From the NCBI GenBank assembly GCA_900708905.1, contig CAADRB010000106.1, positions 1 through 64,000 of the forward strand: DNA of 64,000 nt. Direction: 5' to 3'. The notes beneath the pieces are model-generated. The model saw only the letters and a list, made by a program, of their open reading frames with translations. It had not been told where the DNA came from and searched no databases. The translations under genes were made by a program, and so were the position numbers. This stretch comes from Hymenolepis diminuta (taxonomy: Eukaryota; Platyhelminthes; Cestoda; Cyclophyllidea; Hymenolepididae). This document shows, in pieces, positions 37,650 through 49,778 of this stretch; positions within the stretch are counted from its first letter, which is position 1, and each line of letters starts with the position of its first letter.

Positions 37650-40600
37650 AACTGTGAGCTGATTAATGGCATGCAAAAAGAAAAGCGGCAAGATCCATCA
37701 TGATTTATCAAAAGAAACTGATCAGTAAACACGGAGCATCAGTGACAAACATTTATTGCAATCCTGAGGACATATCATAAATTTTGAATACTGGAAATGG
37801 TGATGTCCATTTAGTAAAACATACTGTTTGAACCCAATAATTAAATGTAACAAGGCTCTTTGATATCTTAATGTTGCTTTCTTGATATTTTTCTGATCAC
37901 CTCCTCTTTATTATTTATTAAACATTCTGTTAATCGATTTTAATAGTGTGATATTTTAAAAACAGTTAAAGATCAATTGCATTGACGTTCATAAATGCAT
38001 ATTAGAATTCTCATGCTTCATCGTATTCGTATATCTCACAATTCAGTTCTGATTTTTTGATATCAGAAAATAATTCACTTCTGAAAGTGCGCAAATTAAA
38101 GAATGGGTAATTGCTCAACTCTCAGGAGCATTTTTACCCAGCATTTGGTTGGCGTAAGATGGGATTTACAACTTTGGAGTCAGCTTAACGGAGCTCCCTA
38201 AGCAGTGTTTATCCTTATCTGATACCTTTTCTATTACCAATAGAACCAGGTTAAATTTTTAAATTAAAAGTTTTTGAGTGCCTCGATTTATTAGATCAAA
38301 ATAGAAAACTCGTAGAATAATACATTCCAAAATGCCTATATTTGGAATGTAGAATAATTATCAAATTCTGGAGGTAATAAGCAAAAGTCATGAACTTCAT
38401 TTCTACTTTTTTAAAAGTTGATAAAACTTATATATAAATAAATATGCTACTGTGCATGGAATTTTTTAATATTCGAGAAATATTGCACTCTGAATACGTG
38501 TTTGACAGAAAAGTTTGGAATTTGTTCTAGCATCTCTTAGGGGCCAGCTTGAGAATCCTTTTTAAATCTATAAGAATGCAACGTAGAATTTCTGGTATGC
38601 TTATCTAAATTCTACCAATATATTTCCATTCAAACACGATTATTATCAACCGTCTTTTAAGAAAGAAGTAGGCAGACGAAATGGAGACGAGGAGTTAAGA
38701 GGCGCTGGTGGAGACGTTGAAAGCTGATGAGCAAAATAGCAAATTAGTGATTTCTGGGGCTTGTTAAAAAGGATATATACTTTATACATAGACTGAGAGG
38801 TAAAATAATATTATTTAACTGACTTTAATATGAATAAATAAATAGATTGGTGACCGAAAGTTTGCTACTGAGACTCAAAAACAATTATCTAGGGCTTAAG
38901 GCACTTTCATGAAGATGTGGTTATTCAATACAATTAGAATTTAGCTGTTTTAATCATAGAAAACAGGTAGATTCGCTCTGTTGATTAGGGGAGTTGTATC
39001 TGCAAGGTACAAGCCGACGGATTACTTGGTGCTGATTAAAACCATAACATTTAAGTTTGTTTCGAATCAGGAAGCAGGGGTAATTTTTTAGTAGGGCCAA
39101 AAATCTATTGTTGATTAAACCGCCTTAAATTTGATCACTTCAAGTCGAAAGTAAAAGATCTTTGTTTGATGTTAGAAAAATTTTTTATAAAACTGACAAT
39201 GGCGTATACCAGCAAATATGCTAATTTTATTCCGTCTGGCAAAAGAAAATTTAATAACTCTTTTATATACTCAAAGATGAAGACATTGAACAACGACAAC
39301 CATAATTGACAGTTTCGTAAACTTTAAAAATGCCAATTTAAATTTATGATAATTTGTTTTAAAATTAGTCTAGACAAAGTTAATTATTTTATTTGAAAAT
39401 AAACAACCTAACACTTTTAATGATAAATTTAAAAAGTCAGTTGAAATTAGAATGCAAACGGATCATCTTGTATGCTGCACAATCTTTAACTTTGCCTTCT
39501 CTTTCTCGTCTACTGCGACTTTACGGATACTCCAGAATTGCTAAGTGAGATTACTTAACACACTTTAATTACACTTTAATTTAAAAGTGAAAAATTATTT
39601 TATATGAGTATTTTAATAGTTAATAGTGATTGATTTTTGTTTCATACGAAAAAATTTACATTCGAGAAAAATTTCGAGTAACGAATCCTTCAAACTGACA
39701 ATTCCAATGTATTTATCTGAAGCATTTGTGCAATCTATTCCAACGACATAAATGAGGAATAATTAACTTATTATTTTAAGCAATATTTACTGACATACTG
39801 AGAGAAAATTTTATATTCAAAAAGTTAATCTTTAAAATGGCAATGACTTGAATTATCTTAGTTTCATTTTAAATATTACCCATTAATTTAGCAAGTTCTG
39901 AAATCGATTTACTGGGAAATATATGTAATTCACTGCTCAACATCTAAAGTTTGAGGAAAAAGTTTCTTTTGAGAAAAGACATAGTTGACCTTCGATATTA
40001 GCAAATATCACGCAATTGATAATGTCTTTTTAATAAATATATTTCTTCATATTTCTTCTTAATTATCAATGCATTAGTCTGAAGTGCTTGTATTTATCAC
40101 CTAAATATATAAATAGGTATATTGCAGATCCTTTTAAAATTACGGAAAATGATACGATTTAAATAAATGTTTACAATCATGCTATTTTCTTATTAACCTC
40201 TGAATTAATTAGAGCTTATTCCATATTTTGCTCAGCATGTCACTCACTATTTGCTTTTTGAAAAAGTAGAATCTTTTGAACTACTCAGCGGCCCTTATTA
40301 ATAAGTACGGAAGGAAGCATGGCTCCAAGGAGCTTATTAATCGCTAATTAACATAATATAGGAGTGATTTAGTTGTCCGTTATTTTAATAGAAAATAAGG
40401 TGAATGCATTTGAATGCAATCATGTTTTTAGGTTCTAGAATAAAATGCTGCTAATTACAGATTTTATGATGTTTTAAGTGGAAGTCGATGTTCTAAGAAC
40501 TTAATCGTTTATTTAATAAAATTAAAACCATTTAGGCGACAATAAATAATTAATATTCGTGTTCAACTAGGATTTGATATGTACACTTTGTTAAATTAAC

Positions 40601-43600
40601 ATGCATGCGCAAAATAATATATTAATACGTGTATGACGGACATTGTATGTAATAAATTAAAAGGCAACACTTTAATTTTTAAGATACTCTTTATTTATAA
40701 TAAACTCCTTTTTAATTGATAACAATGAATACAACATTGTTTTTTGTGCGATGTTTGAAGGCATTGAATGTAAGCAATCTTTGGCTTTCAAAATAAAGCT
40801 AATTTGTCCAATGAAATGAAAATACACATGCAATATTTTTAAATATATTTCAATTTATAGATAGTATATATTGTATATTGGAATATTGTTTCCCGCACTT
40901 AAATTGTTTTCTTGTCATTATAAAATAATTATAAAATCATGAATGAGGTTGTTAGCATTAAAATTCTGCATATTAGTTATGTTATTACCAACAAATTTCA
41001 ACTTTTGTGAAGTAAACTTATTAGAAAATAAAAATTATCTTCAACATAATATATGTTTAAATTTAAGTAAACATTTCAGTAAGATCATTGACTAGATAGC
41101 GTTTTAGAATAATTCTTTGGTATAATAATTTGAAATCAAGGAACGAAATTTAAAAAATGTAAATATTACAATGAGTCTTCCATTTCCACCAAAAATGCAT
41201 TTTTCTTATTGACGGAATTAAGCTATTTGAGCAATAATTGTTAAAATAATTAAGAATTATTATTTTGCCAAAAATTTATGATCTATTGAGTTGGAGCTAA
41301 TATTTGACTCTTCAAATATTTTATTAATTAATTTTTTTTATTTGATTCAAACTATATTAACAAGATATTTCATAAATGGCACGATCTTGACCGAGATTGC
41401 GATCCATTAAAATGCAATAATTTTATTAAATTTTGGCGGCAAGCTTAAATATAATTAATGTTTATCTGCGTCTATAACGCATGTACTGTAAAGGCTGTAA
41501 ACATTACAAAATACATATAATAGTGTGTTAATACTGCGTTTATCGAAGAAAAATATACCATATTTGCATTTTATTAATATTTGAAGTAAATGATATAATT
41601 TCCTTAAAATAATGCTGCACTTCTGCTAAATCATTATGCAAGAAAGTAAATGTTAAAAATTTTTCCTTTTTACGTTTTCACGATGCGAATTAATTAATAT
41701 TTGCCGTCGGCATTTTTGCGATTAAAAAATAAATGAGTGAATGATATTTTCAAGACTTTTCAGGCAATTAAGCTTTTAAGCGATGTAAAATTTCCTCATG
41801 ATGATTTTTCACTGATTCATAAAGTACGCACATGAACATTGATAGAAAGTGTACAAATTCCTCATTATCAAAGGTTTTAGAAACAATTCAAAGATCAAGT
41901 TAAGTTATGCGAAGTTTAAATTAATCATTTTGTTGTTTCACAGATTTCGTGTTTTTATGCCACAATTTTACTGATGTCTGATTAAACGTGCGGATAGCTT
42001 ACGGTGCTTTCCCAACTTAAACGTTTTTAAATCTATACTATGTTAAAACTGCAGGCTACAGAATACCATATTAGATAATATGTCTTCGGAGGCATTGAAA
42101 GAACAGATAAAAGCAGCAAGACCAATCAGTTTTGACTAACTAATACCGGTCGAAAAGCACTGGACATCGTTGACAAATAGTTGCTGTAGTCCAGGGAGGA
42201 ATCGTGAAAATTAGATTTTGGAACCTGAACTCACTAATTTGTACATTTTATGCAACCAGAATCCAAAAATTAAATAAAGTATGACTCTTTCATACCTTGA
42301 CATTGCTCTCCATATCTTTTTTATCCCTCCTCTTTACCCACTGTTATCCGATGTCAGCTTGATTTACACAAATAAAGCTTGCAAAATATTTGTAATACTA
42401 TAGAAAATAATGATAACAATACGTGTAGTTTATACTAAACAAGTTTTAAATCGACTTGAAACATTCGACGTTGTATTCATGTCTGTTACATTTGTCTGTA
42501 AAAATAAATGTGTTTGATTTCAATAGACTCCAGTCGAAGTTTTGTCTTTTTTCCCCAAATATGCAACAGGGAAATTTAACGTGATTGGAAAAGTTTGCAA
42601 CCTGTTTTATGAATAAATTATTTCAAAAGGGTGTTTTTGTTGAAAACTATAAATATTTATTTGTTTATTCTAAAAAGCAGCACATATGATCATAAATGCA
42701 ATGACTTGTGATTCATTTCGCAGTTTCATTACATACTTGTCTATATTACCTATAATACGTTTGCAAATGTGATCAATAAAACACATTTAAATCTATTCGA
42801 TAAACGTTATTAATTTTGATTTGGCTTTCTGAATTTCATAAAGTTCTGTGAAATTATTCTTGTAAACATCAAAGTATTCACTTTGATGTTTTTTGAGGAC
42901 ACACAAGAGTAAATGACAATTACTGTACAGTTACACAAATATGCCGTTTTTTAATAATATTTACCGATAAGAGTTCATTGTATAGTGTATAATAATAAAC
43001 AAGTTTCATTTCCACGTCATAATCATATCGATATAGGAAAATATAATCATTTTGTTTTGGGAAGATTTCTAGTAACTGATAGCCTGAGTGTCACAAAGGA
43101 ATGTGCATATGCATCATTACTCGTGCATCTATCAGGGCTTTCTTGAAGAGTTTATAATTATCTTTAAATGTCCTGAGCATGTATTTGGCTATTCCGCAAC
43201 AGTAGTACCATTTGTGAAGAACAAAAGTATTAAAATTTAAATGTTAATGTATGGACAGAATTAGGAAATATTGACCAATTTTAGCACTCTTTATTCATTC
43301 CTCCAAAAAATATGAATCGCAAGATAGTTTTTCACGCAATTAGTTATTGATCTTTTGCAGAGAAATTTTTTGCAATATATTAAAAATAGATTGAATTTGA
43401 AAAGAAGCTTTCCAAATAATTGGATATAGTAATTCAATAGAACCTTCATGAAAGATTCGGCAACCCCAACCTATCAAAATGAAAAACGACTAACAAGTTC
43501 AATTTCAATCTTATAAACGGGAAACTTGACTCAAGTATGTGGTATAGAGGACGAAATAGCAGTTTAGCGCGGCAGAAATAAATTCACACTGCATGCATAC

Positions 43601-45960
43601 AACAATTTTCAACAATACTTTCTCAATTCTTTAACAAATTGCAATATGTTGTCTGCATAGTTACTTTTACTACTTAAAAGGACTCAGTCGAAATGCTCAT
43701 CGAATAAGAATACTAAATCGCTTATTTCATTAACCAAGCATGAGCGTTGGGTCATTCTATTTCTAAAGTATTTTAGGCATTAACTTAGTACAATTGTATC
43801 CAAGAAATTATTTGATCATCAATAATTCCAAATAAACTTTTTATTTTTTCAGAGCTAGAAATATTCATTGCTGAAGTGGTTTTTACAATCAAATTTTCAA
43901 GACTTCATAATTTGAATTTACTTTCCGTTATGGATGAATAAAAGCACGTGAGCGTCATTGTGATGTCAACGCTATTTTGCTTTCAAATCATTCTAAATAT
44001 AGGTCCAATCAATCAAAATGGCTTTAAACATCTCAAACAAAGTAACCTAATTGTGTAAAGTCCTTTAGTTTTGGTCGAAATATTATTCCTTCATATAAAA
44101 ATATTGATTTAATTATTTTGTTCTAGTTTAACTGAAAGTCACCAACGAAAGGTTTCATTATTCATATATACCTTAAAAAAATTATGGTTGCCAAATTGCT
44201 TTGCCTATATATTTAGTATATTCTCTGGAACTATGGGTCTTTGTGCTTATCCTCTTCCATAAAATTTAGTAGGCTTATATAACCATTGAAGCCACACCAT
44301 TTTAAAAGTATTTTTAATATAAAGTACAAATATAAGGTTTAAAATATCAAGCATAAAAAGTGGTTACATATTAGTGTACTGATAATTTGACTTTAAATTC
44401 AATGCAATACTTATCCCGTTTATAATTGCTGGGGTTTTTATGAAAAATAGATGGTGTCTATTGTGATCATAGTTCTGAAAACTTCATTAAAACTAAGGAG
44501 AATGTTCTTTAAATTGTAAGTAAATGAGATACACCCAGTTGTATAAATATATTCGGAGCCAAAAAATTATATTTCCTTTCTGAAATTTGTAAAAAAGATC
44601 GAGACGTCGTCAAATATTTAAAATATGCATAAAAGTACAAAAGGAGTAGAAAGGTGCAAGCATTTTAAAATATTTCTAAGATGCAAATGGATAATAAAAC
44701 TTTTTTGTCCTGAAAAATAAAATTTAAGATTTTATCGTTGATTATTTGCAAACATTGTGCATTTGTTATAGTGAGCAAAATTGCAGAGTATTTGCTTGGC
44801 AGATTTTTGATTAACTTGTGGAAATTTGCTTAATCCTGGCTTACTACTGAGCCTTGGAAAAATTAGGATATTTTGGAGGCTGTTAGGGCTTAAAATGGCG
44901 GCGAGTACATATTTTCCACCTCTGATGTTTATGCGAAGCCGTAAGCAAAAAATCTGCAGTTTCCCAAAAACATAGCATTAATCAGTACTTTCCAAGATAT
45001 TTAAGGACCATGTAGAAATAAAGGTCCTTTCTGCAAAAGTACAGAACAAATATTCTCAAGCTGTTACTGTTCCTTCCAGTTCTACTATTTCTCATGATTC
45101 AACTAAAAATTTTCATCTATTTCTGATAGTACGAGTTTTTAGTTATAACCTAATTAGGTTTCAGAACAGCCAAAACTCCTCAAACTCAATAATAACACAA
45201 GATTGAATAAATTTTCACAACTTAATTGCAATTATGCAAACGCAGAGACACTGCATTTTAGCTCATTTTAACAAAAAACTGTAATAATTACCAATTAAGT
45301 TGTTTATTTTATGTATTAGAGTAAAAATTATTCATTTCGTAAAACACTCTCTTATAATGTAACTCTTCCCAATGGGGGCTTAAATTTGCGTAAATCAGTC
45401 AGAAAATGCATATTTTTTAAATCTCACGCATGGTTTTGTTTTAATTACTTATGATACCATGCCCACACGTCTAGCACACAAAATGTCTCTATCTATGCCT
45501 CAATTTCCAAAATTTATGACGTTGTCGAGATCTTCTGTCGAACAGCAACTTTTTTCACCTTTTCCATGTTGCCGAAGTTGGTATTTCCCTTAGCAAAGTC
45601 CATTCAAGTATTATCGTGGCAAACGTACCGAAAGGTGGAAAGCTCTTACTCATAGACCTCCTCCATAATCCCAGAATCTTCCACCATAGTAAAGTCTCTA
45701 AAATTTTTTGGTCAGTGAAACGATATCCGAGCCCGTTTTCCGTCCAAAGCAACCAGCACAGGTAGATGATAAATACATTGAACTCTGGAAAATTGGCCTT
45801 ACTAAATGTATTTTATATTTAAATGGAAATATATCAAAATTGGTTGGTCAAACTGCAGGCGAGACTTAACAAAGGCTGTATTGTCCTATCATCAGAATCC
45901 ATTTACTTGCTCTCAAACTAAAACTCCTTGTTCTCATTCTTGTTGTTTCTGTCCAAGGCA
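37650..45960. other. Large AT-rich gene desert
   Basis: No exon with both splice signals and protein-like content was found on either strand. A family B repeat lies at 42147-42350. At 45555-45752 the minus strand has a 65-codon frame rich in Trp in a slightly GC-richer block next to the LTR; I could not tie it to a known polyprotein domain. Confidence 0.5.
42147..42350 (+). repeat. Interspersed repeat family B, copy 3
   Basis: The clearest copy: head GGTCGAAAAGCACTGGACAT, then GTAGTCCAGGGAGGAATCGT, GATTTTGGAACCTGAAC, TTATGCAACCAGAATCC, an internal AATAAAG, and a pyrimidine-rich 3' part ending near TGTTATCCG. About 200 bp in length. Confidence 0.6.
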
Positions 45961-45969
45961 CCTGAAGGA

Positions 45970-46380
45970 TGACCCTCTTTAATTTTCAAAATTATCCTTT
46001 GCTCTTGTTCTCTTCGTTTTTTTCTTCCGCAAAGCCACAGGGACGTTCCAATGACTCAAATCCCTATCTGTTATGTCTGAACGAATTTATCGATTCTCTT
46101 TTTTCCTATAACCATCTTGCCTCATTTTAAAGTACATCTGCACTCATACTCTCTTGCGCTTCCTTATCCAAATGACTCATATAAATTACTTTGTATTTCC
46201 ACTCGGACATACGCGCGTAGATACACGCTTGCCATGCACCGGCTCCTTTGCTTTCCTCTGTTCTTCTCTCTCCCTTATCTCTCTTATTCGCTTGAATTCC
46301 CCTCTTGGGTTACTCAATACACGTTGGCCTACGCCACACTTTGTATTCTAAATTTTGGAATTGCTGTTTGATGTTAGCTG
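45970..46380 (+). mobile_element. LTR of a Gypsy-type retrotransposon, degenerate
   Basis: Aligns over some 350-400 bp with the reverse complement of 59115-59590, including AATGACTCATATAAAT at 46170-46185 (TATA box), a T/C-rich leader, and CTCAATACACGTTGGCCTAC matching the poly(A)-signal region CTCAATAAACTTTGGGCTAC of the copy at 58.07 kb. Directly after it, CCCACCGT (46381-46388) is shared with the primer-binding-site region after the 58 kb copy. It therefore reads as a 5' LTR on the plus strand, followed by the gag relic. Confidence 0.6.
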
Positions 46381-47640
46381 CCCACCGTTAGGTACTACTC
46401 CAATCTCAGCAAACCTTTCTTCATGTCCAGATAGTTTTGAAGTAGATGTACCCTGATATTAGACCCATTAAGGCGTTAATGATAGCCTTCACCAGGTATT
46501 CGCCACTTATGACATACAAAAATTTATTTTATAATCAGCGTCACCCAGTTCCCATCTACTCGAATTGGGGATTTTGTCGAGGTCTAGCTTTCTTCTTTGT
46601 TGTTCTGGATGGGCAACTTGTTCACAATGTGAAAAGGCAATTTCTCGTATCACAAAGGAATGGGAAAATCAAGAAAATCTCCACGCTTTACGTAAAAGAC
46701 GACGCATCTTGTTAGTGTCCCAATCTGGTAAACCATCGCAAACATCTCCGATCATCGGCTAGACCATGGACGATTCAAAAGAATTCTGAAAAGATTCAAT
46801 GTGGATCCAGTGCAGAAACGTTTATTTTAAGATCTACAAGCCGGGATATCAGCAACTAGATAGTAAAAACTGACCACAAGGGATTAAAAAGAATTCAAAA
46901 TTAATTCATAAAATACAACTCAATATTAATGAATTTTGACTTATCTTAAGGAGAAAGCACGAATATAATAAATTAATTCTGAAAAAACAGAAGCAGTATG
47001 AGTCAATGCTGAAGAAACAGCATGAATGAAAAATGATAGACTGTTATTATGGAGGTCTATAGAGGCTGTTGAAAATGAAGGGCTTCCTCCAAGACAACGA
47101 ATGGTCTCGCTTCTCTCTGAGGTGTCTGGCATAAAGCCTTTCGCATTTAGAAAATATTTAATGAACCATTCTCTCACGGAAGAGCATGACAAACACGGTA
47201 TGGCATGCTCTTTGCATTAATAGTGTTTTTCAACTCTGCGATTGATAAGGATCCTTTAGTAATGTCTTTTGTTTTTTGCGGTCTTTTTGAACTTTGTAAA
47301 CTGGAGTATGTTGTTAAATCTTTGGAGTAACTGAAGAAAGTGATAATATCACATTAGAGGATGCTGTTAAAGAATGCATGAAGTTGGACATCAATTAATC
47401 AGTAGCATGAATCATCAGAAATCGGGTGAACAGGAATATGTCAATAGAATTTGTGGTGAAACTGTGTCCCAAAATAGTTTCTCCCAATTAATATCTAACT
47501 GAACGTTGATTCTATAATGATCTACATTTTGATTAGTTTATTCTGTTAATTTCACAAAGGGTGTCGCAGGCGAGGGCATAAGGAAAAAATGTGCCGAACT
47601 AAACCGAATTCAGAAATAGGAACGTCATCGGGAATACTAG
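46381..47640 (+). pseudogene. Degenerate Gypsy gag following the LTR
   Basis: Pieces of one Gag appear in successive shifted frames. 47026-47220 reads a capsid-like segment with RMVSLLSEVSGIKPFAF. 47205-47330 continues in another frame with LFALIVFF and VMSFVFCGLFELCKLEY. About 47320-47399 gives NITLEDAVKECMKL, the usual 'LTLE-A' end of Gypsy capsids. 47553-47594 encodes a second-type zinc knuckle, H-K-G-C-R-R-R-G-H-K-E-K-M-C, with its first Cys lost, followed by RTK. The order capsid, LTLE motif, knuckle is the family order. Frameshifts and stops show it is dead. No pol domain was recognised downstream; a lysine-rich frame at about 47690-47840 may be later element sequence. Confidence 0.55.
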
Positions 47641-48150
47641 ATTGAAGGCCAGTCAGATAATGGAAATTTATGAAAAATCCCCATGAATGTGTTACAAAAA
47701 CGAGCAGAAAATGGGAAAGGAATGCACCATACTGAATTAGTTGATGTCATAGTCAACTTATTGAAACCAGAACTGAAAGTGAATGCTTTGAGTAAACAGA
47801 GAACAAAGATTTTCTCTCGAACTCAATGGAAAATGTAGTATTCACTTCCAGAAATTGGAAGTGAATGTTTCTAACTGAAAGAGACCCTGCAAAGAAGGAG
47901 GCGCCGGAATGGCGGAAAAGGTGAAAGCGGCTCCTATGAATTTCCGGATAGCTTCTCATCCAAGATTTGATAGACAAAATCAGCTGAAACTAAGAATGTG
48001 AAGAAGCACGCTGATGTTTAATCAATCACCAGAATACGACCTTGAAATAGAATAAGTTGATCCAAAGGAATGCCAAACCAGTAGGATTTCAAGTTCTATA
48101 AGGAAGACGCGGCTTAAAAAGAAAAGATGTCAAGACAAAAATATAATTTG
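47640..48150. other. Probable further retroelement debris
   Basis: GC content stays above the surroundings and short open pieces occur, for example HHTELVDVIVNLLKPELKV on the plus strand, with stops between them. It ends near 48150, where the sequence returns to AT-rich background. No domain is named. Confidence 0.3.
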
Positions 48151-48159
48151 AAAACTATT

Positions 48160-49078
48160 AATTTTTTCTCTTGATAAAATTAATATTTTATTTTATATTT
48201 TCTCCCATTTTTACTGAAAGTAACGGTTATCTCTTATTTGTTTATATGAAATAATATGAATTACGTTATACTGAACATTGTTTGATTTGAACTCCAATAA
48301 ATTTTTCTTATAGCGAAGAGAACTCAAATTTTTCTTCCCCTGACGCATATCATTAAAACATAGCTAAACAAATTCTGCAGGAGGGTGTTGGATAAAATAA
48401 ATAATCTCCGTTCAAGAAAAACAATATTAAACATATTATTGTTAATTATTTATAAAATTTTTATATTTGCCGAAGTGTGCTAAATTGCAGGTTCGTTACG
48501 TAGCGGAATTTTGAGTAAATTGCTGTAATTTGCTTTATCATCTGTTATTATGGAGTTGGAGAGATTTGTGGATATTTTGGAAACTAATAGGACCTACGAC
48601 AGAAAAAAAGCAATTTTTATGAATATATATAAAGTCCATCTCTAGCAGCATCCAAACAAAGGGTAATTTTATTCGCTAAGTACAAGTATTTCAAAAAATA
48701 GACTAATAGAATTTTATCATTTATTTAACCAAATAATATTTTCTTTCAAGGCAAGTAATATTTTTTATTTATATATTCAAATTTTTGTATCACTGTACTG
48801 TCTGTGGAAAATTTATTACAACCCAAAGGAGAATATTTAAATTTCATTCTGTAATGGGCAATTTGATCTCAACGAGGTTAAACATGCTAATATTTGTAAA
48901 TATGAATGCAAAGCATAAAAATTTGAAAGAGGAACATACATTAAAAGATGATTGCATTCATAATTTTTATTTTAGAACACTCAATGTATAATGGTATGAT
49001 TATCAACAGTAATTTATGTTCTCAGTTGTATTTCATCTTTGAGATGTTATGAAGATTTTATTGCAAAACTTAAATACC
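48160..49078. other. AT-rich intergenic stretch
   Basis: Contains a 68-codon plus-strand frame (48785-48991) of Lys/Asn/Ile-rich composition without splice or family support. Nothing else is seen. Confidence 0.45.
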
Positions 49079-49778
49079 TTATATAATTAGAATCAGGTCT
49101 TCCATCCTTACTGAACATATGCCGATATGCGCTCTGACTTCAACTTGCATACCTGCGGTCGCCAAATAAGAAAATGCTTCTTTTTCATTCTGGGGAGGCA
49201 CCTGAAATAAGTAAGATTAACTCGAAATTGCTTCATTTGGCTTTCATAATCGATATGTAAAATATTTCCTTTCCAAAGTTCAAATTTTCCATTCTAAATT
49301 AATAATTGATTTCTTATCAGCAATCTCCAGTGTTTACTGACCTGCTGTCTAACAACGATCGCCGGTCCTTAACAATACTTATTTCGATGGTCGTATAAAC
49401 AGCTTGGTCTTACATAGTCTGTGCAGTTTAAGTTAACTTGACGTAACATTTTTCACAAAACGGAGCTAACTCAGGGCAAACTATTAAATCATTAATCGAA
49501 TGAAAATTCACATATTCCATATTCCGAAGAAAGTTACATCTGAAATAAAACAAATTTATTTATCTATTAATATGTACTGTTAAAATTTATCTAACTATAA
49601 AATATAGAATTTTTGTTTTTTTGTAGATGTGTAAGAGATAGGCTATAAATTTGAAGTCTCATATGAAATTACGCCAAATCGCCTTCGTTGGCTTCTAAAA
49701 GTCTGGTTCTCGGCACAGCAATGCTGACAGTCTTCTCTGTTTCTGAAATAATTATCGTCTCCAATGCAACGTGAGAGC
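49079..49778 (-). CDS. Three-exon 3' end of an unidentified gene
   Basis: Exons 49778-49673, 49539-49443 and 49201-49079 join in phase (2, then 0) and end at TAA. Introns of 133 bp (GTAATT...TTTCAG) and 241 bp (GTCAAG...TTTCAG) have good acceptors. The joined tail has about 108 residues: an extended acidic part (AVPRTRLLEANEGDL), a Cys-containing part (CNFLRNMEY, then CPELAPFCEKCY), and a last exon VPPQNEKEAFSYLATAGMQV. Four cysteines in the middle exon suggest a secreted or extracellular domain. I do not recognise the family. The last exon also has internal donors (GTATGC, GTAAGG), so it might be internal. The 5' end of the first exon needs an upstream exon ending in phase 1, not found; an open stretch at about 50515-50620 is a weak possibility. 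Confidence 0.42.
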
